Shown here in pieces: positions 52,025 through 60,886 of a stretch of DNA of 64,000 nt. Source of the DNA: Streptomyces omiyaensis (GTDB lineage Bacteria > Actinomycetota > Actinomycetes > Streptomycetales > Streptomycetaceae); contig NZ_BMVV01000020.1 of NCBI RefSeq assembly GCF_014650895.1, forward strand, positions 79,015-143,014, in the 5' to 3' direction. Numbering within the stretch: the first letter of the stretch is position 1; the number at the start of each line of letters is the position of its first letter. The translations under genes and the position numbers were made by a program. The notes beneath the pieces are model-generated. The model was not told the origin of the DNA. It made no database searches and was given only the letters and a program-made list of their open reading frames with translations.

Positions 52025-52599
52025 GGGGCGCCCTGCCGATCGGGCCGGGCGGGTCGATTCGGGTCGGTCGATTCGGGTCGGTCGATTCGGGTTGGTCGGT
52101 TCAGGCCGGTCGGTTCAGGCCGGTTCGGTCGGGTCGGGTCGGTTCGGTCGGTTCGGGTCGGGGCGGTCGACGGGACACCCCCGAGCCGCCTTCCTCGGAA
52201 CGCCCGGGCTCGAAATTCTTTTCCGCTTTTCCGATTCCGTTCGGGGCGGGGCGGTCCGTTTTCGCCGGGACGCAGTCCGTTTTGCCGGGGGTTCTGGCGG
52301 AACGCTTCCTCCCTTGCCGTGCAACGGGTGCAAGGGCCCGACGACGCCTTCGGCGGTCGTGAGCTGCGGGTTTCTCGGCTACGAAGGGTTTATCGGCTTG
52401 TCCTCACGCTTGCGGGGGAATCGGACCGTCCGGTGTGGTTCGCCGGGGATTCGGTGGGCAATTCTGGATTCGCGACGTCGAGCAGAACGACCGGGGCGGC
52501 AGGCCAACTGCCTTGGTCAGGGCCGTGGTTCACGGCCTTCCTTCAGAGACCACCGATTCCGTGCACAGCAGACTGGCTTCAGTTCCCGGAGGAACACAC
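52025..52599. repeat. Gene-free region with GGTCGGTCGATTC-type repeats
   Basis: From about 52054 to 52172 the sequence is built from short repeats of GGGTCGGTCGATTC and GGTTCAGGCCGGTC / GGTTCGGTCGG units (periods 10-16 bp). The remaining 52173-52599 is less repetitive and less GC-rich, with T-runs such as TTCTTTTCC; it presumably carries the promoter and a long 5' leader of the secreted-protein gene. No gene is supported. Confidence 0.65.
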
Positions 52600-52905
52600 A
52601 TGGCAAGCATCCGTACCGCCCGCATCGTCGCCGCCGTCGCCGCCCTGCCGCTCGCCGCCGCCCTCTTCGGCGGCGTGGCGCAGGCCGACAACGGCGGCTT
52701 CGCGGACGACGGATCGAACACGAGCGTCGCCACGATCATCGGCAGCGGCGTGGGTGGCGACAACAACGGCAACTCGACCACCACGCAGCAGGTGGCGACC
52801 GGCTCCGGTGCCTCCAACCAGAACAACACGGCGAGCGTGAACGGCTCCGCCTTCACCCACATCGCCCAGACGAACAACACCGTCAACTTCACCCCGTGGT
52901 GGTGA
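52600..52905 (+). CDS. Small secreted Asn/Thr/Gly-rich protein
   Basis: 101 residues. A clear signal peptide (~1-29, ending GVAQA|DNG) is preceded by an ideal ribosome-binding site GGAGGAA. The ~72-residue mature part has no Cys and almost no charge; it is rich in Asn, Thr, Ser, Gly and Gln (TTTQQVATGSGASNQNNTAS) and ends in FTPWW. This composition recalls curlin- or chaplin-like surface amyloids, but it lacks the chaplin Cys and GN motifs. Function unknown; a cell-surface or aerial-hyphae role is speculation. Confidence 0.82.
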   Translation: MASIRTARIVAAVAALPLAAALFGGVAQADNGGFADDGSNTSVATIIGSGVGGDNNGNSTTTQQVATGSGASNQNNTASVNGSAFTHIAQTNNTVNFTPWW

Positions 52906-53046
52906 CGACCCCACGGGGCCGGCCCGAGGGGGCGTGACCGCGGTGTGAACGGCGGCCTGTGCGGCGGTGCTTCGGCGCCGGCGCGCAGGCCGCCCTCGCG
53001 TTTCCGGCGGACCCGATCCCCTCGTGTCCTTGACACGGCGACCGTA

Positions 53047-53063
53047 TCTGACGGACAGTCAGA
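53047..53063. promoter_or_regulatory. Inverted repeat upstream of the acyl-CoA dehydrogenase operon
   Basis: TCTGACGGACAGTCAGA has perfect 6-bp arms (TCTGAC/GTCAGA) with a 5-bp spacer, ending 31 bp before the first gene. Its size and symmetry fit a TetR-family operator, the usual regulators of fatty-acid and steroid degradation genes in actinobacteria. No TetR gene is present in the window. Confidence 0.6.
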
Positions 53064-53094
53064 AACCTTCGTCGTCGCCCCGGGAGGCCGTCCC

Positions 53095-54261
53095 GTGCAC
53101 CTCGCCCCGACCGAGCGGCAGCTCCGGCTGCGCGCCGAACTCCGCGCCTACTTCCGCGAGACGATGCCCGACGGGCCGCCGCCGGCGACCGACGGCGCCG
53201 CACAGCGCGCGCTGCTCCGGCGGATCGGCGCGGACGGACTCCTGGGCCTGGGATGGCCGGAGGAGTACGGCGGGCAGGGGCGCGGCCCCGACGAGCAGTT
53301 CGTCTTCTTCGACGAGGCCTACCGGGCCGGCGCGCCCGTCTCGATGGTCACCCTCAACACCGTCGGCCCGACCCTCATGCGGTACGGCACCGAGGAGCAG
53401 AAGACCGCCTTCCTGCCCCGGATCCTGCGCGGCGAGTGCGTCTTCGCCATCGGCTACAGCGAGCCGGAGGCGGGCACGGACCTGGCCTCGCTCCGGACCA
53501 GGGCGGTCCGCGACGGCGACTCCTGGGCCGTCGACGGGCAGAAGGTCTTCACCTCCAACGCGCAGAACGCCGACTGGATCTGGCTGGCCTGCCGCACCGA
53601 CCCCGGGGCGCCGCCGCACCGGGGCATCTCCATCCTCCTCGTCCCCACCGACGCCCCGGGCTTCTCCTGGACCCCGATCGAGACCGTCGGCGGACTCACC
53701 ACCACCGCGACCTACTACGACGGGATCCGGGTCCCGGCGGGGAACCTCGTCGGGGAGGAGAACGGCGGCTGGGGGCTCATCACCGACCAGCTCAACCACG
53801 AGCGGGTCGCGCTGGCCGCGATCGGCATGCAGGCCGAGGACTTCTTCGCCGCCGCCCTCGCCGCCGCCCGCATCCCCGATCGGGTGACCGGGCGGCGTCG
53901 GATTGACGAGCCGTGGGTGCGGATCCGGGCCGCCGAGGCGCATGCCCGGCTGGCCGCGACACGCCTGCTCAACTGGCGTCTCGTGGGGGACGTGGGGGCG
54001 GGCCGGCTGACCCCCGGGGACGCCAGCGGCGTGAAGTTCGCGGGAACCGAATCGGCGGTGGAGGTGTACCGAATATGTCAGGAGATCGCGGGTGACGCGG
54101 GGACGGTGCGGGCGGGATCGCCGGGGGAGCGGGACGGCGGCGAGCTGGAGCGCATGAACCGGGCCGCTCAGATCAACACCTTCGGGGGAGGGGTGAGCGA
54201 GGTGCAGCGGGAGATCGTCGCGCAGGCACGGCTCGGCATGCGGGGAAGGGGCAGGCGGTGA
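53095..54261 (+). CDS. Acyl-CoA dehydrogenase (FadE29/ChsE-like)
   Basis: 388 residues with the full acyl-CoA dehydrogenase fold: helical N-domain (GLGWPEEYGGQGRGPDEQ), central beta domain (IGYSEPEAGTDLASL, KVFTSNAQNADW) and C-terminal helices (QINTFGGGVSEVQREIVAQ). It oxidises an acyl-CoA at C2-C3 with FAD. Steroid-type enzymes of this kind work as alpha2-beta2 heterotetramers with a second, shorter subunit, and such a gene lies two positions downstream. The GTG at 53095 begins at the family N-terminus. The stop overlaps the next start (GTGA). Confidence 0.85.
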   Translation: MHLAPTERQLRLRAELRAYFRETMPDGPPPATDGAAQRALLRRIGADGLLGLGWPEEYGGQGRGPDEQFVFFDEAYRAGAPVSMVTLNTVGPTLMRYGTEEQKTAFLPRILRGECVFAIGYSEPEAGTDLASLRTRAVRDGDSWAVDGQKVFTSNAQNADWIWLACRTDPGAPPHRGISILLVPTDAPGFSWTPIETVGGLTTTATYYDGIRVPAGNLVGEENGGWGLITDQLNHERVALAAIGMQAEDFFAAALAAARIPDRVTGRRRIDEPWVRIRAAEAHARLAATRLLNWRLVGDVGAGRLTPGDASGVKFAGTESAVEVYRICQEIAGDAGTVRAGSPGERDGGELERMNRAAQINTFGGGVSEVQREIVAQARLGMRGRGRR

Positions 54262-55289
54262 GCGGGGAGGAGCGGGAGGACCGGGAGGACGGGCGGGTCG
54301 CGCGGGACCGTCGGGCCGCGCGGGCCGGGCAGAGCGCGCGGACCGGGGAAGGCGAGCGGACCGGGCAAGGCGGGTGCGAGGGGGAGGACCACCTGTACGA
54401 GCGGCTGAAGGCGTACGAGGGGCGACCCGCGGCCGTCGCCGGGCGCGGCAAGGACCCGGTCAACCTGCCGATGATCCGGCACTGGTGCGAGGCGATGGGC
54501 GACGCCCACCCGGCCTACCGGGGGCCGGACGCGGTGGCCCCGCCGACGATGCTCCAGGCGTGGACGATGGGCGGCCTCTCCGGCCACGAGGACCGGTCGG
54601 CGGAGTACGGCGAGCTGCTCGCGCTCCTCGACGGCGCGGGCTACACCTCGGTGGTCGCCACCGACTGCGAGCAGGAGTACCTGCGCCCGCTCCGGCCCGG
54701 GGACGAGATCACCTTCGACGCCGTCGTCGAGTCCGTCTCCCCGCGCAAGACCACCAAGCTGGGCACCGGCCACTTCGTGACCACGCGGACGGACGTGCGG
54801 GCCGGCGGCGAGCTCGCCGGCACCCACCGCTTCCGGATCCTCAAGTACGCCCCCGCCGGGCGCCCCGCGAAGCCCCCGGAGCGGCCCCGTCGCCCCCGCC
54901 CCGTCATCAACCGGGACAACGCGGGGTTCTGGGAGGGCGTCGCCGACCACCGGTTGCTGGTCCAGCGGTGCACGGCCTGCGGGGCCCTCCGCTTCCCCTG
55001 GCTGCCGGGGTGCGCCGACTGCGGTGCGCCGGGGTGGGAGACCGTCGAGGCGAGCGGCGAGGGCACGGTCTTCTCGTACGTCGTCATGCACCACCCGCCC
55101 TTCCCCGCCTTCGACCCGCCCTACGCGGTCGGCCTGGTCGAACTGGCCGAGGGCGTCCGGATCGTCGGCAACGTGGTGGGGGTGCCCCACGACAAGGTCC
55201 GGATCGGGATGCCGGTCCGGCTGGAGTTCCTGCGGGTCGACGAGGAGCTGGAGCTGCCCGTCTTCCGCGCCGTGGAAGGGGAGCGCTGA
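54258..55289 (+). CDS. chsH2: MaoC-like plus DUF35/OB-fold protein (ChsH2-like)
   Basis: 343 residues. A disordered charged N-terminus (~1-40) precedes a MaoC-like hot-dog domain (~45-200; HWCEAMGDAHPAY, DCEQEYLRPLRPGDEITF). The C-terminal DUF35 part (~215-340) has a zinc ribbon CTACGALRFPWLPGCADCG followed by an OB fold. The same architecture is seen in mycobacterial ChsH2, which pairs with ChsH1 as a hydratase and through DUF35 with the aldolase Ltp2. Both partner genes follow in this operon. Confidence 0.85.
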   Translation: MSGEEREDREDGRVARDRRAARAGQSARTGEGERTGQGGCEGEDHLYERLKAYEGRPAAVAGRGKDPVNLPMIRHWCEAMGDAHPAYRGPDAVAPPTMLQAWTMGGLSGHEDRSAEYGELLALLDGAGYTSVVATDCEQEYLRPLRPGDEITFDAVVESVSPRKTTKLGTGHFVTTRTDVRAGGELAGTHRFRILKYAPAGRPAKPPERPRRPRPVINRDNAGFWEGVADHRLLVQRCTACGALRFPWLPGCADCGAPGWETVEASGEGTVFSYVVMHHPPFPAFDPPYAVGLVELAEGVRIVGNVVGVPHDKVRIGMPVRLEFLRVDEELELPVFRAVEGER

Positions 55290-55290
55290 C

Positions 55291-56325
55291 ATGGACTTCA
55301 CGCCCACCGAGGAGCAGGAGGCCGCGCGGGAGCTGGCCGCCCGGATCCTCGGCGACCTCTCCACGCACGAGCGGCTCGCCGCCGCCGGCAGCGGCACGGA
55401 CGCCGAGCTGTGGAAGGCGCTGTGCGCGGCCGGACTGCCGGCCGCCGTCGAGGAGCTCGGCCTGCTCGGCCTGGTCCTCCTGCTGGAGGAACAGGGCCGG
55501 GTGACGGCGCAGGTCCCGCTCGCCGCGACCGGGGTGTACGGGATCCTCGCCGTCGCCCGGCACGGCACCGACGAGCAGCGCGCCCGCCTCCTGCCGGCGC
55601 TGCGCGACGGGACGGCCGTCGCGACCGGTGCCTTCCCGGCGACCGGGGCGGTCCGGGCGGAGCGGGGTCGGCTCACCGGGACCGTCGGCTGGGTGCCCTG
55701 GCTGCGGGACGCCGGCCACGTCCTCGTACCGGACGCGGAGCGCGTCCTGTGGCTGGTGCGGGCCGAGGACGCCGACGTCGAGGCCGTCGAGCTGACCGCG
55801 CCCTGGTCGGCGGGGCGGCTGGTGCTCGACGGGACGCCCGCCGAGCGGCTCGGGGAGCGGGAGGGGACGGGGCCGTACGAGGAGGTGCTCGCCGCCGCCC
55901 GGACCGCCTTCGCCGGGCTCCAGGCGGGCGTCTGCGCCGGCTCGCTGGCCCGGGCCGTCGCCTACACCTCCGTACGGGAGCAGTTCGGGCGGCCGCTCGC
56001 CACCCGCCAGGCGGTGCAACTGCGGGCCGCCGACGCGCACATGGACACCGAGTCGATCCGGGTCACCGCCTACGAGGCGGCCTGGCGCTCCGACGCGGGC
56101 CTCGACTCCTCCGGGGCGGCGCTGACCGCCGCCTGGTGGGCGTCCGAGGCGGGGAAGCGGGTCGTGCACAGCGGCCAGCACCTGCACGGCGGCATGGGCG
56201 CCGACCTCGACCACCCCGTCCACCGGCACTTCCTCTGGGGCCGGCAGCTCGACGCCTACCTGGGCGCGGGCACCGAACTCCTCGCCGAACTGGGCGACCT
56301 GCTCGCGAAGGGGGATCCGTCGTGA
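55291..56325 (+). CDS. Acyl-CoA dehydrogenase, second subunit (FadE28/ChsE-like)
   Basis: 344 residues, shorter than usual acyl-CoA dehydrogenases because the central domain is reduced. The N-terminal DFTPTEEQEAARELAARIL and C-terminal YTSVREQFGRPLATRQAV and HLHGGMGADLDHPVHRHF segments are typical of the FadE28 type, which combines with a FadE29-type partner to form one active site per heterodimer. The ATG is 1 bp after the chsH2-like stop; the stop overlaps the next GTG. Co-translation with its partner supports a heteromeric enzyme. Confidence 0.83.
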   Translation: MDFTPTEEQEAARELAARILGDLSTHERLAAAGSGTDAELWKALCAAGLPAAVEELGLLGLVLLLEEQGRVTAQVPLAATGVYGILAVARHGTDEQRARLLPALRDGTAVATGAFPATGAVRAERGRLTGTVGWVPWLRDAGHVLVPDAERVLWLVRAEDADVEAVELTAPWSAGRLVLDGTPAERLGEREGTGPYEEVLAAARTAFAGLQAGVCAGSLARAVAYTSVREQFGRPLATRQAVQLRAADAHMDTESIRVTAYEAAWRSDAGLDSSGAALTAAWWASEAGKRVVHSGQHLHGGMGADLDHPVHRHFLWGRQLDAYLGAGTELLAELGDLLAKGDPS

Positions 56326-56816
56326 AGGAAGGAAAGGCGGGAGGGGCAGGAGAGGCAGGGCGGGAGAACGCGGTGGAGACGAGGGCGACGGGGGCGACGG
56401 GGGCGCGGCCGGGGGCGGTGCGGGCCGGGGACGTCCTGGCGCCGCTGGAGATCCCGGTGACCCGCACCCTCGTGGTGGCCGGGGCCGTCGCCTCCCGCGA
56501 CTACCAGGACGTGCACCACGACGCCGAGGCCGCCCGCGCGAAGGGCTCCCCGGACGTCTTCATGAACATCCTCACCACGAACGGCCTCGTCGGCCGGTAC
56601 GTCACCGACCACTTCGGCCCGCACGCGGTGCTCCGCAAGGTCGCCATCCGGCTCGGCGCCCCCAACCACCCCGGCGACACGATGACGTTGACCGGGACGG
56701 TCGCCGAGGTCGCGGACGGTCCGGACGGCACCGCCACCGCGCTCGTCCGCGTCACCGGGGCCAACGGCCTCGGCCACCACGTCACCGGCACGGTCACCGT
56801 GGAGGTGCCCCGATGA
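56322..56816 (+). CDS. chsH1: MaoC-like enoyl-CoA hydratase subunit (ChsH1-like)
   Basis: 164 residues. After a ~40-residue Gly/Ala/Glu-rich extension, which may be absent if translation begins further in, comes a single hot-dog domain with the hydratase catalytic pair D60 and H65 in SRDYQDVHHD. DVFMNILTTNGLVGRYVTDHFG and HPGDTMTLTGTVAEV complete the fold. It likely hydrates a 2-enoyl-CoA together with the ChsH2-like protein. It overlaps both neighbours by 4 bp. Confidence 0.84.
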   Translation: MKEGKAGGAGEAGRENAVETRATGATGARPGAVRAGDVLAPLEIPVTRTLVVAGAVASRDYQDVHHDAEAARAKGSPDVFMNILTTNGLVGRYVTDHFGPHAVLRKVAIRLGAPNHPGDTMTLTGTVAEVADGPDGTATALVRVTGANGLGHHVTGTVTVEVPR

Positions 56817-57979
56817 GCCTGCGCCACCCCGACCGACTCGGCGGCCGGGCCGCCGTCGCCGGCATCGGCGCGACCGAGTTCTCCAAGGACTCCGGCCGCA
56901 GCGAACTCTCCCTCGCCGTCGAGGCGGTGCGCGCCGCCCTCGACGACGCCGGGCTCGCCCCCGGGGACGTGGACGGGCTCGTCACCTTCACCATGGACAC
57001 CAACCCCGAGATCACCGTCGCCCAGGCGGCCGGCATCGGCGAGCTGTCCTTCTTCTCCCGCGTCCACTACGGTGGCGGAGCGGCCTGCGCCACCGTCCAG
57101 CAGGCCGCGCTCGCCGTCGCGGCCGGCGTCGCCGAGGTCGTCGTCTGCTACCGGGCCTTCAACGAGCGCTCCGGGCGCCGCTTCGGCTCCGGCGTGCAGC
57201 GGCGCGAGCCGTCCGCCGAAGGGGCCGCGCTCGGCTGGCAGCTGCCCTTCGGGCTGCTCACCCCCGCCTCCTGGGTCGCCATGGCCGCCCAGCGCTACCT
57301 GCACTCCTACGGGCTGACCCCTGAGGTCTTCGGCCACGTCGCCGTCACCGACCGCCGGTACGCGGCGACCAATCCGGCCGCCTGGTTCCACGGCAAGCCG
57401 ATCACCCTCGCCGACCACGCGGCCTCCCGCTGGATCGCGGAGCCGCTCCGCCTCCTCGACTGCTGCCAGGAGACCGACGGCGGCCAGGCGATCGTCGTCA
57501 CCACCCCGGAGCGCGCCCGCGACCTGCGGCACCCGCCCGCCGTCGTCCTCGCGGCCGCCCAGGGCGCGGGCCGCAAGCAGGAGGCCATGACGAGCTTCTA
57601 CCGGGACGGGCTGACCGGACTGCCCGAGATGGGGGTGGTGGCCCGGCAGCTGTGGCGGACCTCGGGACTGCGCCCCGCCGACATCGACGTGGGCATCCTC
57701 TACGACCACTTCACCCCGTTCGTGCTCATGCAGCTGGAGGAGTTCGGCTTCTGCGGTCCCGGGGAGGGCGGGGAGTTCGTCGCGGCGGACGCGCTGCCGA
57801 TCAACACCCACGGCGGGCAGCTCGGCGAGGCGTACCTGCACGGCATGAACGGGATCGCGGAGGCGGTCCGGCAGCTGCGGGGCAGCTCGGTGAACCAGAT
57901 ACCCGGCGCGGCCCGCGTCCTGGTCACCGCCGGCACCGGCGTCCCGACCTCGGGCCTGGTCCTGGGCTCGGACGGCTGA
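56813..57979 (+). CDS. ltp2: Thiolase-fold lipid-transfer protein / side-chain aldolase (Ltp2-like)
   Basis: 388 residues, thiolase fold of the SCP-x/Ltp family. Thiolase signature Cys residues are replaced, which fits the Ltp2 branch that performs a retro-aldol cleavage of beta-hydroxy acyl-CoA rather than thiolysis. Conserved tyrosines Y297 (LYDHFTP) and Y341 (GEAYLHGMNG) lie where Ltp2 aldolases have essential tyrosines. ALPINTHGGQLGEAYLHG is the family hallmark. It is the last gene of the overlapping cluster and probably binds the DUF35 domain of the ChsH2-like protein. Confidence 0.85.
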   Translation: MSLRHPDRLGGRAAVAGIGATEFSKDSGRSELSLAVEAVRAALDDAGLAPGDVDGLVTFTMDTNPEITVAQAAGIGELSFFSRVHYGGGAACATVQQAALAVAAGVAEVVVCYRAFNERSGRRFGSGVQRREPSAEGAALGWQLPFGLLTPASWVAMAAQRYLHSYGLTPEVFGHVAVTDRRYAATNPAAWFHGKPITLADHAASRWIAEPLRLLDCCQETDGGQAIVVTTPERARDLRHPPAVVLAAAQGAGRKQEAMTSFYRDGLTGLPEMGVVARQLWRTSGLRPADIDVGILYDHFTPFVLMQLEEFGFCGPGEGGEFVAADALPINTHGGQLGEAYLHGMNGIAEAVRQLRGSSVNQIPGAARVLVTAGTGVPTSGLVLGSDG

Positions 57980-58370
57980 CGGGCGCGCTCGGACAGCGGC
58001 AGGCCGGCCAGGGCGGCCAGGACGGCAGGGCGGCAGGGCGGAGGGCCGGCGGGCGCAGGGGTGCAGGGGCGAGGGGGCAAGGAGAGGGGTGCAGGGGCGA
58101 GGGGGCAAGGAGAGGGGGCAAGGAGGGAGCAAGGGCGCGGGGCCATGGAGGGGATGTCCGGGGGCGGTGCGGCGGTGGTCGGGAGAGGGCCGGGCGGGGG
58201 TTTCCCGGGTGCGGTTCCGGCGTGTCACCCCGGGGCGACCCTGATCCCGGGGTGACGGCGGCTCCACCCAAAGGAGGTGGGGGCACCCCGGGGACTCCGA
58301 CCTGAGGGGGAGCCCGGTTCGGGACCTGGGGCCGATCCGTCCGGTACCCCGCCGCTCCTAGCGTGGAGTC
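57980..58370. repeat. Gene-free region with purine-rich tandem repeats and a hairpin
   Basis: Between 58055 and 58135 the plus strand is purine-rich, with a 27-bp unit containing GGTGCAGGGGCGAGGGGGCAAGGAGA-type sequence repeated about twice, then shorter GGGGGCAAGGAG copies; G-runs could form quadruplexes. The hairpin GTCACCCCGGG (58224-58234) / CCCGGGGTGAC (58246-58256) follows and may terminate the upstream operon. The sigma-factor promoter should be in the last 100 bp. Confidence 0.6.
58224..58256 (+). terminator. Hairpin downstream of the ltp2-like gene
   Basis: GTCACCCCGGG (58224-58234) and CCCGGGGTGAC (58246-58256) form a perfect 11-bp stem with an 11-nt loop, 245 bp after the ltp2-like stop and 115 bp before the sigma-factor start. 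It may be a terminator or a leader structure of the sigma-factor message. Confidence 0.55.
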
Positions 58371-58982
58371 ATGACCCCGCCACCCACTGGCCCCGTCTGC
58401 GCCGGCGCCTCCACGGTCGTCACCCGGCCCGTGCAGCGCACGGCTCCGCGCACCGCGCCGCACCAGGGCCCGCGCCCGTTCGCGTACCCCTCCTTCTCCT
58501 CCTTCGTGAAGGCGCGCCAGCCGCTGCTGCTGCGCACCGCCCGCTCGCTGACCGCGAACCCGTGCGACGCCGAGGACCTGCTCCAGACCGCGCTCGCCAA
58601 GACCTTCGTGGCCTGGGAGCGGATCGAGGACCACCGGGCCCTCGACGGGTACGTGCGCCGGGCGCTGGTGAACACCCGCACCTCGCAGTGGCGCAAGCGC
58701 AAGGTCGAGGAGTTCGTCTGCGACGAGCTGCCCGAGTCCACCGGGCTGCCCGAGCCCGACCCGGCCGAGCGCCAGGTGCTGCACGACGCCATGTGGCGCG
58801 CCGTGATGAAGCTTCCCGAGCGGCAGCGGCAGATGGTCGTCCTGCGCTACTACGAGGACCTCAGCGAGGCCCAGACGGCCGAGGTGCTCGGGGTCTCCGT
58901 GGGCACGGTGAAGAGCGCGGTCTCGCGCGCCCTGGGCCGGCTGCGGGAGGACCCGGAGCTCACCGCGGGCGTCGGCGTCTGA
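58371..58982 (+). CDS. SigE-family ECF RNA polymerase sigma factor
   Basis: 203 residues. After a Pro/Thr-rich N-terminus (~1-40) are sigma region 2 (ARSLTANPCDAEDLLQTALAKTFVAW, with landmarks DAEDLLQ and AWERI) and region 4 (LPERQRQMVVLRYYEDLSEA, TAEVLGVSVGTVKSAVSRAL). It belongs to the actinobacterial SigE-like group (often ECF41/42-neighbouring, without a clear anti-sigma gene). ATG 58371 follows GTGGAG. No anti-sigma factor is adjacent, so its control is unknown. It lies between the side-chain cluster and the acyl-CoA ligase gene. Confidence 0.9.
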   Translation: MTPPPTGPVCAGASTVVTRPVQRTAPRTAPHQGPRPFAYPSFSSFVKARQPLLLRTARSLTANPCDAEDLLQTALAKTFVAWERIEDHRALDGYVRRALVNTRTSQWRKRKVEEFVCDELPESTGLPEPDPAERQVLHDAMWRAVMKLPERQRQMVVLRYYEDLSEAQTAEVLGVSVGTVKSAVSRALGRLREDPELTAGVGV

Positions 58983-59032
58983 CGCGGCCGGGCGGCGGGA
59001 TCCGTCCCGGTGAGGTCACCCGCGGCACATCG

Positions 59033-59062
59033 TTGACATCTGCCAGTGATCACTGGCAATTT
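59033..59062 (+). promoter_or_regulatory. Promoter with embedded 18-bp palindromic operator upstream of the acyl-CoA ligase
   Basis: TTGACA (59033-59038) is a perfect -35 hexamer, and CAATTT (59057-59062) is a plausible -10 with an 18-bp spacer. The spacer contains nearly all of the perfect palindrome TGCCAGTGATCACTGGCA (59041-59058). A repressor dimer bound there would cover the promoter. The symmetry and size suit a TetR-type regulator. Confidence 0.75.
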
Positions 59063-59083
59063 CAGTACTCCCGGGTAGTGACA

Positions 59084-59095
59084 TACCGCGCGGTA
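59084..59095. promoter_or_regulatory. Second short palindrome in the ligase leader
   Basis: TACCGCGCGGTA is a perfect 12-bp palindrome located 26 bp downstream of the operator palindrome and about 58 bp before the start codon. It could be a second regulatory site or an mRNA hairpin. Confidence 0.4.
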
Positions 59096-59152
59096 CGTGC
59101 GCAGAATCTGCACATCCTTACTGCCACGTAGCGGCCACCGGGAGGACGCCCC

Positions 59153-60805
<1,653 letters not shown>

Positions 60806-60820
60806 CCCGGTGCGCACGGT

Positions 60821-60854
60821 GAAGGGGGAGGGCCGCCGGCGGCCCTCCCCCTTC
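60821..60854. terminator. 34-bp perfect inverted repeat between convergent genes
   Basis: Positions 60821-60837 (GAAGGGGGAGGGCCGCC) and 60838-60854 (GGCGGCCCTCCCCCTTC) are exact reverse complements with no spacer. It terminates the ligase gene and the convergent kinase-like gene. Confidence 0.88.
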
Positions 60855-60886
60855 TTCCGTCGGTCCCGTCGGTCCCGGCGGGTCCC

